Source of the DNA: Delftia acidovorans
Lineage (GTDB): Bacteria; Pseudomonadota; Gammaproteobacteria; Burkholderiales; Burkholderiaceae_C
DNA length: 64,000 bases
Assembly: GCA_031286585.1 (NCBI GenBank)
Contig: JAITUC010000040.1
Location: forward strand, 1-64,000
Reading direction: 5' to 3'
The notes beneath the pieces were generated by a model. The model was not told the DNA's origin. It ran no database searches and saw only the letters and a list, made by a program, of their open reading frames with translations. A program made the position numbers and the translations under genes. This document shows positions 36,501-44,419 of this stretch, one piece after another; position 1 is the first letter of the stretch, and each line of letters opens with the position of its first letter.

Positions 36501-36936
36501 GGTATTGGGGAAACAGGGCCACGGCCGAGACGGTCTTGCCGGCCAGCACGGTTTCCAGGTATTCGATGAGCGCGAAGCTGGCGCGCTCCAGCGTGGCGGC
36601 GGCCTGGTCGGTGCACAGCTCGGGGCGCTGCACGAAGCGCTGCACGGCGCTTTCCATGCCGCGCAGCACCAGGGCCGGAGAGCCCAGTCCCACCATTTCG
36701 AGGGCGCCGCAGGCCTGGTGCAGTTGCTGGCGGGCGATGCGCAGGGCCGAGGTATCGAGCTCCTCAAGGTCCGAGGCGCGTGCCGCATCGGCATCGCGCA
36801 CGAAACGGGCCACTGCCTTGCTCGCCCCTTCCAGCGACTTGCGCAGCTCATCGAGCACCCAGGCCAGCGGGCCCAGGTCCTGTTCGGTGTGCGCGGCCTG
36901 CGCCGCGCCCGTTTGCGATTCGTCAACCACTGACAT
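30574..36936 (-). CDS. chpA: ChpA/PilL-type hybrid chemotaxis histidine kinase with multiple Hpt domains
   Basis: A 2120-residue kinase of the type IV pilus Chp system. Three clear Hpt modules are seen: HTLKGSSRMVG, HSLAGSSATVG and HTLKGSARLAG. A fourth, degenerate one is near the N-terminus (HQACGALEMVG). They are separated by long acidic Pro/Ala/Glu-rich linkers, one with a VEAxEA repeat. Then come the dimerisation helices, CheA HATPase (LLRNCVAHGIESPEQRAAAG; VEDDGAGLN; GRGIGMDVV), a CheW-like domain and a C-terminal receiver (VVDDSITVRR; LVLSDIEMPRMDG; KPYSDEE). It follows pilG, pilH, pilI and pilJ on the same strand and should control pilus extension/retraction and twitching through PilG and PilH. 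Confidence 0.95.
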   Translation of the reverse strand: MSVVDESQTGAAQAAHTEQDLGPLAWVLDELRKSLEGASKAVARFVRDADAARASDLEELDTSALRIARQQLHQACGALEMVGLGSPALVLRGMESAVQRFVQRPELCTDQAAATLERASFALIEYLETVLAGKTVSAVALFPQYRDTQALAGNDKVHPADLWPAERRAREPEWARQPEPLAYGPDARALLDGVVLRMVKSDDREAAAQMRDLCLRFAVGQTEDVTARSFWKVAAGFFDAQSRGLIVVDLYVKRMASRVLLQYAAMAKGDRTPPARLLQDLLFFCAQARPAEQGGAALQAVRQAYSMQDQPQVDYQQTRFGRYDPAVLVQARKRITTAAETWSALAGGDRARTKIVVDQFAQVAESLVKLHPASHGLARMLIKVAETVARIGEPPPAELAMEVATSVLYLQAAFATMDMGDEELAEQSANLVQRLEESLQGAPARPLEPWMEELYRQASDHQTMGSVVGELRATLAEAERHLDQYFRNPADATVLAPVSGQMAQMRGVLSVLGLDQATQAMQRMRETVERLVLGEIDDAQRPQVFEKLGNSLGAMGFLIDMLSYQRSMARKLFVYDEAEGGLRILMGRRGHRADDAGKAPEQLPALDTAAVPPQREAVAVAQPLPVPQDAIAEPESAAPSTPPPPPPGPVDIVAEPLAQPAAAEQDALADAAELAQFAKALEAPAEPVFQLDQSLAETDPAAESAPETVSESVSASASVPVPPPTGLSVSEEDSDDELLGIFLEEAREVVDNGLQALRALADEPGNLSEQTTLRRAFHTLKGSSRMVGLDEFGEAGWAMEQMLNAWLAEQKAMPQPMQELASDALRAFGAWASAIERHQADAWQATPFRAAADAMRLEGLRADVALVPRTPRADPLTQPEPELEPAPATAAIEEFAPVAQEPQAEHLDAPEQAMPVQPSGELDFALDFDLLEPDPQPSAAAPQESLETTATPHAAEAPAELATDAVEELDFAAFEAAMRDSEQEALAVVAGDPPSLPEATALEAEAGTETEAPQAAVPLAPFEGLDLDLGMTPAAAPAEAIEMIAVPETIEAVEAVEAPEAVEAVEASDAVESVKAPEAPEAETPQAEKSGDEDLSGIDADGFKVVDGLRISAPLYNVYLNEADEWSRRLDLTLQQWAAEPGEPVPDDAVAFAHSLAGSSATVGFKALSDLARLLEHTLTHLQPQRCGTPDQIAACVAASDEVQRLLHQFAAGFLKTPQPGVEEALQALLALDIEAADAPDSRLDALLPLEQPEQLEPQDASDGTDAVLDAGAQAQTQSVAPLAYSMRPLINDARHEAELQRRIDEAIAHAVAVGSDLDDDIDALDEVDPDLFPIFEEEAVELLPRLGAALRRWHGRPSLDEARHETLRALHTLKGSARLAGAMRLGEMAHRLESAVERVDGESPTAEQIEPLLGNFDALQAGFDVLRVAGEQAQETPLDLGDEISRAEPAAAAAPDAAEAAGSQAAAAPVPAPVTAPLRAGAQQTVRVRAQLLDRLISQAGEVLIARSRVDARLAQARGSLEELAGNLERLRMQLRDIEVQAESQMQSRLALSKDSAVGFDPLEFDRFTRVQELTRMMAESVNDVATVQRNLQRDMAGAEDDLVAQGRQARELQRDLLRTRMVEFDSLAERLYAVVRQTSKEMGKQVRLNILGGTIEMDRGMLDRMMPAFEHLLRNCVAHGIESPEQRAAAGKPAMGTIEIILSQERNDVALSVEDDGAGLNLQRIRDKAVAQGLWPEDQTLTEQDAGRLIFEPGFTTATEVTGVAGRGIGMDVVRSEVNALGGRIETHSEAGRGSAFRLVLPLTTAVTQVVMLRAGQLLVGVPASLVEIVRRAPLELLQQAYASHSFEDGSETLPFYWAGALWQSSLRSEETVGRTRPVVILRSAAQRIALHVDEVLGNQEVVIKNLGPQLARLPGLTGMSVLASGAVVQIYNPVALANVYGDEVRARTEDAERAAGQGDGETVLASAGPASVPLVLVVDDSITVRRVTQRLLQREGYRVALAADGLQAMERLAEERPTLVLSDIEMPRMDGFDLLRNIRADEAMRDLPVVMITSRIAQKHRDMARQLGANHYLGKPYSDEELLGLIQHYSLQGGRVGGIQAAPHSLQADTEPLGEEA
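33700..33800. repeat. Short tandem repeats in a chpA linker
   Basis: Units such as GCTTCAACC recur several times on the plus strand and encode the VEA/VEAVEA repeats of a linker between the second and third Hpt regions. The repeats are imperfect and suggest slippage-driven length variation. Confidence 0.65.
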
Positions 36937-36986
36937 GGACAGTTCCCCAAGCCCCTAGGGCCTGTGCATAGCTATATTGGACCGGG

Positions 36987-39236
36987 TCAGGCAATCTTGA
37001 AACGCGCCACCGACTGGCGCAGTTCCTCGGCCATGTGCGAGAGTTCGCGCACCTGTTGTGCCGTGGTGCGCGTGCCTTCGCCCGTCTGCTCGGTCACCGC
37101 GAAAATGTGCTGGATGTTCTCGGCCACGTCGTTGGCCAGAACGGCTTCGCGCGAGGTGGACGAGGAGATCAGCTCGATCAGCTCGGCCAGATGGCGCGAC
37201 ACGGAGTCGATCTCGGTCAGCGCGGTGCCGGCGGAGTCGGACAGGCGGGCCCCCTCGACCACACCCTGGGTGGAGCGCTCCATGGCGGCCACGGCATCCT
37301 GGGTGTCGGTCTGAATCGCCTTCACCAGCGCCGCGATCTGGCGCGTCGCGTCGGCCGAGCGTTCGGCCAGGCGCTGCACTTCTTCGGCCACCACCGAGAC
37401 GCCGCGACCGGCTTCACCGGCCGATGCGGCCTGGATGGCGGCGTTCAGCGCCAGCACGTTGGTCTGCTCGGTAATGTCGGAAATCAGCTCGGTGATTTCG
37501 CCGATCTCCTGCGAGGATTCGCCCAGCCGCTTGATGCGCTTGGAGGTTTCCTGGATCTGGTCGCGGATGGAGTTCATGCCGCCGATGGCGTTCTGCACGG
37601 CCTTCAGGCCCAGGTCCGCAGCTTCCAGCGACTGGCGCGCCACCTGGGCAGATTCCTGCGCCTGGGTGGAGACCTCGTTGATGCGGCCGGCCATGTCCAG
37701 CACGGAGCGGCCGGTTTCGCGGATCTCGCGCAGCTGTTCGGTCGATGCGGCCAGCAGCTCGGTGGAGTTGGCATCCACCTCGGCCGTGGTCTGCGCCACG
37801 CGCGTTGCCGTGTTCTGCACGCTGCCCACCAGGGCGCGCAACTCTTCCACCGTGTAGTTCACCGAGTCGGCGATGGCGCCGGTGATGTCCTCGGTCACGG
37901 TGGCTTCCTGCGTCAGATCGCCCTCGGCCACCGACTGCAATTCGTTCATCAAGCGCAAAATGGCGGCCTGGTTGGCGTCGTTGATGCGCTTGGCTTCATG
38001 CTCCTGCACGCGCGACTCTTCCTGGCGGCGTTCGGCAGCTTCCTGGCGCAGGCGGCTGTCGAGCAGCTGCACGCGGGACAGGCCCACGCCGCACAGCAGC
38101 ACCAGCACGGTGGCCAGGGCCAGCAGGCCCATGGGCAGCGAGCCGATGCCGGCGCCGCTTTGCAGCTTGGTCTGCAGGTCTTCCAGATGGCGGCGCAGCG
38201 GTTCGCTGTCAGCGTTGATGGCGGTCTGTGCCTCGCGGGCGGAGACCAGGCCCTGCAGGTTGCCCAGAATGGCGCTGGCCTCGGTGCGGGTCTCTTCGTA
38301 GAGCTTGATCAGTGCCTCGATCTGCTCGCGGGTCTGGGCGTCGCGCGTGGGAGGCAGGCGCAGTTCGCTGCTGCCGCCCAGCAGGCTTTCGGAGATTTCC
38401 TTGAACGAGTTCAAGTCCTTGCCCAGCAGGAACACGGCCTCGGGGCTCACGCCTTCGGCGGTCTGGAATTCGTTGGCCGACTTGCCGATACGCTGGGTCA
38501 ACATCACCAGCTGGCCTGCGGCCGAGATCTCGGCGGGGCTGGCGCCCTGCTGCAGCTTGAGCGAGGAGATGGTTTCGGCGATCTCCAGCAGGTCCGAGGA
38601 CTGGCGGTTGATGGTGCGCAGCGCGTCGCCGACCTGGGTCAGGATCTGCTTTTGATCCATCACCACCTTGGCGCTTTGCTCGGCGCGCTCCATCAGCGGC
38701 ATGATCTGGCCCAGCTCGTCGGCATAGGCGCCGCCCAGCGGGCGCACGCCCATGGAGTCATCGCCCGAGGTGATGGCGCGCACGTTGCGGGCCAGCACGC
38801 CTGCACTGTCTTGCACGTCCGCAAACGAAGGCGCCGCGCCGGTCAGCGCCTGCGACACCGACTTGGCAAGGCGCTGCGACTGCATCAGGGCCTGGCCGGT
38901 GGCGGCCAGCTGCTGTGCCGAGCCGTCGGCCTGGCGCAGAGCCCATGCCGCTGCCAGCACCAGGGCCAGCACGGAAACGCCCAGCAGCGTGGACAGCGTG
39001 CGCTGGTGGCGCGCGGCAGGCGCACGGCCCAGCAGCGGCAGGACCACCATGTCGTGGTCCTGGGCTGCACCGGCGTCGCCCCCAATGGCGTCGGGCGCGC
39101 CCTGTACGGTCATGGACGCATCGAGTGCGTACATGTCCTGGGAGACGGTGTCTCCGAGCATGCTGTTGTCCGCGCCCGAGCCGGAGTCGGCCGGCTTGCG
39201 TTGGAAGCGATTTGCAAGACGTTGCAAGAATGACAT
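36987..39236 (-). CDS. pilJ: PilJ-type methyl-accepting chemotaxis protein (type IV pilus chemoreceptor)
   Basis: A 749-residue chemoreceptor of the Chp system. A cytoplasmic leader of about 80 residues precedes TM1 (about 86-104). The periplasmic region of about 240 residues has two PilJ-type helical sensor repeats (compare QSQRLAKSVSQALTG with LTQRIGKSANEFQT). TM2 (about 355-375), a HAMP-like linker and the signalling domain follow (SDITEQTNVLALNAAIQAASAGEAGRGVSVVAEEV). The long N-terminal leader before TM1 is unusual for a chemoreceptor. It lies between pilI and chpA in the standard order. Confidence 0.94.
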   Translation of the reverse strand: MSFLQRLANRFQRKPADSGSGADNSMLGDTVSQDMYALDASMTVQGAPDAIGGDAGAAQDHDMVVLPLLGRAPAARHQRTLSTLLGVSVLALVLAAAWALRQADGSAQQLAATGQALMQSQRLAKSVSQALTGAAPSFADVQDSAGVLARNVRAITSGDDSMGVRPLGGAYADELGQIMPLMERAEQSAKVVMDQKQILTQVGDALRTINRQSSDLLEIAETISSLKLQQGASPAEISAAGQLVMLTQRIGKSANEFQTAEGVSPEAVFLLGKDLNSFKEISESLLGGSSELRLPPTRDAQTREQIEALIKLYEETRTEASAILGNLQGLVSAREAQTAINADSEPLRRHLEDLQTKLQSGAGIGSLPMGLLALATVLVLLCGVGLSRVQLLDSRLRQEAAERRQEESRVQEHEAKRINDANQAAILRLMNELQSVAEGDLTQEATVTEDITGAIADSVNYTVEELRALVGSVQNTATRVAQTTAEVDANSTELLAASTEQLREIRETGRSVLDMAGRINEVSTQAQESAQVARQSLEAADLGLKAVQNAIGGMNSIRDQIQETSKRIKRLGESSQEIGEITELISDITEQTNVLALNAAIQAASAGEAGRGVSVVAEEVQRLAERSADATRQIAALVKAIQTDTQDAVAAMERSTQGVVEGARLSDSAGTALTEIDSVSRHLAELIELISSSTSREAVLANDVAENIQHIFAVTEQTGEGTRTTAQQVRELSHMAEELRQSVARFKIA

Positions 39237-39254
39237 GGGACGACCTTCAGAAAC

Positions 39255-39782
39255 TCAGGCGCGAATGCTCAGAAACTCGGAGGTTTGGGACAGGCGCTGC
39301 AGTTGCAGTTCCTGCCAGCGGTGGCCCGCTTCATCGATATGCACGGGGCCGAAAAAGGCGGGAGATTGCTCGGGCGCAGGCTCGGTGCGCACAAAGGCGT
39401 CGGCGCTGCGCAGGCCCTGCAGGCGGTCCACCAGCAGGGAGGCGTTCACTTCCAGCGCGGCATTGAAGGCCAGCAGGCTGGACTCGGCCAGCGCCGGTTC
39501 GCTGCGCGCCACGCCGTGGCCCAGCAGGCTGGCCAGGTCGATCACCCCGGCCAGGGTGCCGCGCAGGTTGGCAATGCCCAGGAACCAGGGCTTCGTATAG
39601 GGCACGGGCTGTACGCCGGCCCAGGGAAAGATCTCGCCGGACTGGCCCAGCGGCATCAGGTAGTTGCGCCCGCCGGCCTGTACGGCCAGCCAGGCCGCCA
39701 CCTTGACGCCTTCGCTGCGTGCGGCCTGGAGTCGGCCGGCCAGACGGGATTGCAGATCGCGCAGTGCTTCACGGTTCGCCAT
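39255..39782 (-). CDS. pilI: PilI, CheW-like coupling protein
   Basis: A 175-residue CheW-domain protein that links PilJ to ChpA. Recognisable parts are the core YLMPLGQSGEIFPW, VPYTKPWFLGIANLRGTLAGVIDL and the final helix-strand region. It is 15 bp downstream of pilH and 18 bp upstream of pilJ. Confidence 0.92.
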   Translation of the reverse strand: MANREALRDLQSRLAGRLQAARSEGVKVAAWLAVQAGGRNYLMPLGQSGEIFPWAGVQPVPYTKPWFLGIANLRGTLAGVIDLASLLGHGVARSEPALAESSLLAFNAALEVNASLLVDRLQGLRSADAFVRTEPAPEQSPAFFGPVHIDEAGHRWQELQLQRLSQTSEFLSIRA

Positions 39783-39797
39783 GGCCAGCGCACCGCG

Positions 39798-40166
39798 TCA
39801 GTTCAGCGCCGCGATCTTGGCCTGCAGCTCGCCTGCATCCACCGGCTTGGTGATGTAGTCACGCGCGCCCTGGCGCATGCCCCAGACCCGGTCGGTTTCC
39901 TGGTTCTTGCTGGTGCACATGATGATGGGCAGGTCCGCGTACAGCGGGTCGCGCGTGATGGCGCGTGTCAGCTGAAAGCCGTTCTGGCCGGGCATGACCA
40001 CGTCCATCAGGATCAGGTCGGGCCGGTCTTCGGCCAGGCTGCGCAGGGCTTCCTCGCCGTTCTCGGCCGTACGTACCTGCAGTCCCTGCTTTTGCAGCAT
40101 GTCGGACAGAAACATCAGTTCGGTCTTGGAATCGTCCACGACCAGGACTTTGCGGATGGGCATCAA
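39798..40166 (-). CDS. pilH: PilH, single-domain response regulator
   Basis: A 122-residue CheY-like receiver. The acidic pair is in VLVVDDSKTE, the phosphoacceptor is D55 (LILMDVVMPG), and KPVDAGE contains the conserved Lys. In Pseudomonas PilH modulates pilus retraction and acts as a phosphate sink for the Chp kinase. The start overlaps the pilG stop (ATGA). Confidence 0.94.
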   Translation of the reverse strand: MMPIRKVLVVDDSKTELMFLSDMLQKQGLQVRTAENGEEALRSLAEDRPDLILMDVVMPGQNGFQLTRAITRDPLYADLPIIMCTSKNQETDRVWGMRQGARDYITKPVDAGELQAKIAALN

Positions 40167-40561
40167 AGTGCTCCTATGGTTTGCTTGCCGAACTGCTCCA
40201 CGGCCTGCAGCAGCTGGTCTTTGGTGAAGGGTTTCGTGAGGTAGTCCTGGCAGCCCACCATGCGCCCGCGCGCCTTGTCGAATACGCCGTCCTTGGACGA
40301 GAGCATGACCACGGGCGTATCGGCGAAGCGCGCATTGCGCTTGATGATGGCGCAGGTCTGGTAGCCGTCCAGCTTGGGCATGAGGATGTCGCAGAAGATC
40401 AGCTGGGGCTGGTAGTCGTTGACCTTGGACAGCGCGTCGAAGCCGTCGTCGGCCAGGAGCACTTCGTGCCCGCCCTGCTTGAGGAAGATTTCTGCGCTGC
40501 GGCGGATGGTATTGCTGTCATCCACCACGAGTACGCGCAAGGGTGCGCCCGATGTCGTCAC
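40163..40561 (-). CDS. pilG: PilG, single-domain response regulator
   Basis: A 132-residue CheY-like receiver with D58 (LIFCDILMPKLDG) and KPFTKDQ. PilG promotes pilus extension in the Chp pathway. It is the first chemosensory gene in the run, 47 bp after the rubredoxin gene, and overlaps pilH by four bases. Confidence 0.94.
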   Translation of the reverse strand: MTTSGAPLRVLVVDDSNTIRRSAEIFLKQGGHEVLLADDGFDALSKVNDYQPQLIFCDILMPKLDGYQTCAIIKRNARFADTPVVMLSSKDGVFDKARGRMVGCQDYLTKPFTKDQLLQAVEQFGKQTIGAL

Positions 40562-40608
40562 TGAGAAACCTCCCGGAAATGTATGAGTCGGCGCGGGTGG
40601 TCCCGCGC

Positions 40609-40782
40609 TCAGATTTCGACCATCTCAAAGTCTTCTTTACGTGCACCGCATTCGGGACAGGTCCAATTCATGGGCACGTCATCCCAACGCGTCTGGGGCG
40701 CGATGCCATGCTCGGGGCAGCCTTGCGCCTCGTCATAGATCCACCCGCAGATCAAGCACATCCAAGTTTTAGGGTCGGTCAC
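40609..40782 (-). CDS. rubA: Rubredoxin
   Basis: A 57-residue electron carrier. The two iron-binding knuckles are MCLICGW (C9, C12) and CPECGA (C42, C45), with WIYDEAQG and WDDVPMNWTC between. The start is GTG at 40782, giving MTDPKTWMCLICG; an internal ATG at residue 8 would leave only one residue before the first Cys. Rubredoxin genes next to pilG are common in related betaproteobacteria. It may transfer electrons in oxidative-stress defence or to hydroxylases; the link with pili is positional. The thiD-like gene is divergent, 94 bp away. Confidence 0.93.
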   Translation of the reverse strand: MTDPKTWMCLICGWIYDEAQGCPEHGIAPQTRWDDVPMNWTCPECGARKEDFEMVEI

Positions 40783-40876
40783 AGCTTAAAGGGCCTTCAC
40801 ATAGAATGCAACGATTGTATCTAGTCATAACCACCCGCCACGGCCTTCGCTGGCGGGGTGCACACTGGGCTGAGCC

Positions 40877-41836
40877 ATGGCATTGAACCCCTCCAACTCC
40901 CCCAGTCCCGACACCGAATTGGTGGACGAAACCGCTCCCGTCTGCGTGCTGGTCTTCAACGCCAGCGACCCCAGCGGAGCGGGTGGCCTGTCGGCCGACA
41001 TCGCCACCATCGCCTCGGTCGGCGGTCATCCGCTGCCCGTGGTCACGGGTGCCTACGCACGCGATTCGGCCAAGATCTTCGAGCATTTCCCCTTTGACGA
41101 CGAGGCCGTGGCAGAGCAGGCGCGCGCCGTGCTGGAGGACATTCCCGTGTCCGCCATCAAGGTCGGCTTCGTGGGCAGCCCGGGCAACCTGGCGGCGATC
41201 GCCGAGATAGCTTCCGACTATCCCGACATCCCCATCGTCTGCTACATGCCGGACCTGTCGTGGTGGGAGGAAGACCCGCTCGACCAGTACATGGACGCCT
41301 TCAAGGAGCTTGTGCTGCCGCAAACCTCGGTGTTGGTTGGAAGCCACAGTACGCTGTCCCGCTGGCTGCTGCCCGACTGGAGCAACAGCCGCAGCCCCAC
41401 GGCGCGCGACATCGCCATGGCGGCCGAGGCACTGGAAGTGCCCTACGTGCTGGTCACCGGCATCCCCCTGCCCGACCAGTTCGTGGACAACGTGCTGGCC
41501 ACGGCGCAGTCCGTGCTGGGCAACAGCAAGTACGAGATGTTCGACGCCACGTTCACCGGCTCGGGCGACACCCTGTCGGCCGCGCTGGCGGCCCTGGTGG
41601 CCAGCGGCAACGACCTGGGGCTGGCCACGCAGGAGGCGCTGGAGTATTTGGACCGCAGCCTGGACAGCGGCTTTCGCCCCGGCATGGGCCACTTCATCCC
41701 GGACCGCATGTTCTGGGCCCAGCCCGAGCCCGAGGACGAAGACGCCGAGGCGGACACCGGGCCATCTGCCGCCCTCGAACCCGACACCAAGCCCATCGAG
41801 GGCTTTGTGATGCCCCCCCATGACACAAAGCATTGA
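40877..41836 (+). CDS. thiD: Hydroxymethylpyrimidine/phosphomethylpyrimidine kinase-like protein (ThiD family)
   Basis: A 319-residue ribokinase-fold protein predicted to phosphorylate HMP or HMP-P for thiamine synthesis. The family start FNASDPSGAGGLSADI and the catalytic anion-hole region FTGSGDTLSAAL (usual GTGC/GTGD) are present. The middle is more divergent than standard ThiD, with LSWWEEDPLDQYMDAF, and there is an acidic C-terminal tail of about 35 residues. It could be a specialised paralogue rather than the housekeeping enzyme. In related genomes it lies beside hemL, as here. No TPP riboswitch is visible upstream. Confidence 0.82.
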   Translation: MALNPSNSPSPDTELVDETAPVCVLVFNASDPSGAGGLSADIATIASVGGHPLPVVTGAYARDSAKIFEHFPFDDEAVAEQARAVLEDIPVSAIKVGFVGSPGNLAAIAEIASDYPDIPIVCYMPDLSWWEEDPLDQYMDAFKELVLPQTSVLVGSHSTLSRWLLPDWSNSRSPTARDIAMAAEALEVPYVLVTGIPLPDQFVDNVLATAQSVLGNSKYEMFDATFTGSGDTLSAALAALVASGNDLGLATQEALEYLDRSLDSGFRPGMGHFIPDRMFWAQPEPEDEDAEADTGPSAALEPDTKPIEGFVMPPHDTKH

Positions 41837-41960
41837 AATGAGCCACCCCTGAGCGGCTGCGCCGCTTCCCCTCTCTCGCTGCGCGGGAGGGGGCGACACC
41901 CTCGCGGCGGGGCAGCCCTTGCTCGGTGTCCCGCGCTTGGAGCTCACCAGTTTCGCCAAG
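41837..41960. repeat. Comamonadaceae-type intergenic repeat element before hemL
   Basis: The segment contains a perfect hairpin AGCGGC-TGC-GCCGCT (41852-41866), a C/T-rich arm, a G-rich arm (about 41886-41895) and GGGGCAGCCCTTGCTCGG. From memory, very similar blocks recur between genes in Delftia, Acidovorax and relatives, like a REP family. The thiD-hemL intergenic region (41837-41972) consists almost entirely of it. Confidence 0.6.
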
Positions 41961-41972
41961 GCTCACTGCACT

Positions 41973-43271
<1,299 letters not shown>

Positions 43272-43291
43272 CGCTGGCGTACCTGCCGATC

Positions 43292-43316
43292 GAGCCCGCC
43301 CTTGCGGGCTCTTTTC
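43292..43316 (+). terminator. Rho-independent terminator after hemL
   Basis: Stem GAGCCCGC/GCGGGCTC (43292-43299 with 43304-43311), 4-base loop, then TTTT. It also separates hemL from the convergent tag gene. Confidence 0.88.
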
Positions 43317-43319
43317 ACG

Positions 43320-43919
43320 TCAGGGCCGAAGAAAAGCCTGGCGCGCCTGCTCGACCTCATCGCGCACGGCACAGCCCTGGGCATGGTCGTTGACCAGGCC
43401 CATGGCCTGCATGAACGAATACACGGTGGTCGGCCCCACGAACTTCCAGCCGCGCTTTTTCAGCTCCTTGGACAGGGCCCGCGATTCTGCGGTTTCGGAC
43501 ACGGGGCCCGCGCCCTGCACGGGTGCAGGCGCATGGCGCCAGAAGAAGGCCGACAGCGAGCCTTCCGCCGCCACCATCTCCAGCGCGCGCTGCGCGTTGT
43601 TGATCACGGCCTCGATCTTGCCGCGGTGGCGCACGATGCCCGCATCGCCCAGCAGCCGCTGCACATCGTCTTCGGTGAAGCGCGCGACCTGGTGGAAGTC
43701 GAAGCCCGCAAAGGCCGCGCGGAAGTTCTCGCGCTTGTTGAGGATGGTCAGCCAGCTCAGGCCGGACTGGAAGCCTTCGAGGCTGAGTTTCTCGAACAGG
43801 CGCCGGTCGTCGGTGACGGGAAAGCCCCATTCACGGTCGTGGTAGGCCAGGTAGTTGTCCGTGGCGGCGCACCAGTGGCAGCGCGGCCGGCCGTCAGGGG
43901 CGGTGAACAGGCGGGACAT
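43320..43919 (-). CDS. tag: DNA-3-methyladenine glycosylase I
   Basis: A 199-residue base-excision repair enzyme removing 3-methyladenine. Family signatures are RCHWC (zinc Cys14), AYHDREWGFP (zinc His), LEGFQSGLSWLTILNKRE and the end SFMQAMGLVNDHAQGC with the last zinc His and Cys. The catalytic Glu is in the LEGFQSG segment. ATG 43919 is 2 bases after the upstream cytochrome stop, so the genes are probably co-transcribed from purH. Confidence 0.95.
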   Translation of the reverse strand: MSRLFTAPDGRPRCHWCAATDNYLAYHDREWGFPVTDDRRLFEKLSLEGFQSGLSWLTILNKRENFRAAFAGFDFHQVARFTEDDVQRLLGDAGIVRHRGKIEAVINNAQRALEMVAAEGSLSAFFWRHAPAPVQGAGPVSETAESRALSKELKKRGWKFVGPTTVYSFMQAMGLVNDHAQGCAVRDEVEQARQAFLRP

Positions 43920-43921
43920 GG

Positions 43922-44419
43922 TCAGGATTTCCCGGGCTCGGGAGATGGGAGGGACAGCAGCCAGGCCGCCATCTGCAGGGATTGCGCCGTGTCGAGGTGC
44001 GGGTGGCGCGGCATGATGGCGCGGCCCCATTCGCCGGCCCCGCCCTCTCGGATCTTGCGCGCCAGGTAGTCGGCGGCATCTTCGCGGCTCCGGTAGCGCT
44101 CGGCGATCTGCTGGAAGGACGGGCCCACGTAGTGGCGCACCAGGCCGTGGCAGCGCAGGCAGTCATTGCCCTCGACCAGGGCCTTGCCGGCAAGCAGCCG
44201 GGGGCCTGCATCTGTACCGGCGCCTGCATCGGCCGTCACGGCAGCCGCCGGCAGGCCCGCAGCGGGCGCAACAGCCGGCCCGCGCATGATGCGCCAGCCG
44301 ATGTTGAAGACCCCCAGCGCCACCAGCAGCATGAAGACCACGAGCGCCCAGCCCAGCCAGCGGGGCCGCCGGGGGGCATCGTCTTCGTCGTCTGCGTCGG
44401 GAGGCAGTTGGCCGGCCAT
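43922..44419 (-). CDS. Membrane-anchored c-type cytochrome
   Basis: A 165-residue protein. A charged N-terminus (about 1-20) precedes one membrane helix (LGWALVVFMLLVALGVFNIGW, about 22-41), then an Ala-rich spacer and a class-I cytochrome domain. The haem site is CLRCH and the likely axial Met is in AIMPRHP. It is probably an anchored periplasmic electron carrier of a respiratory branch. The start shares one base with the purH stop. Adjacent genes give no partner oxidase. Confidence 0.88.
   Translation of the reverse strand: MAGQLPPDADDEDDAPRRPRWLGWALVVFMLLVALGVFNIGWRIMRGPAVAPAAGLPAAAVTADAGAGTDAGPRLLAGKALVEGNDCLRCHGLVRHYVGPSFQQIAERYRSREDAADYLARKIREGGAGEWGRAIMPRHPHLDTAQSLQMAAWLLSLPSPEPGKS

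Noticed and set aside
32764..36933. A very long open plus-strand frame opposite chpA
   Set aside because: It is antisense to a gene with clear Hpt, CheA and receiver motifs; its translation is low-complexity and lacks any domain. High GC keeps the opposite frame open.
40783..40876. TPP riboswitch upstream of the thiD-like gene
   Set aside because: The gap is only 94 bases, shared with the rubredoxin gene, and the THI-box pattern is not present apart from a chance CTGAG.
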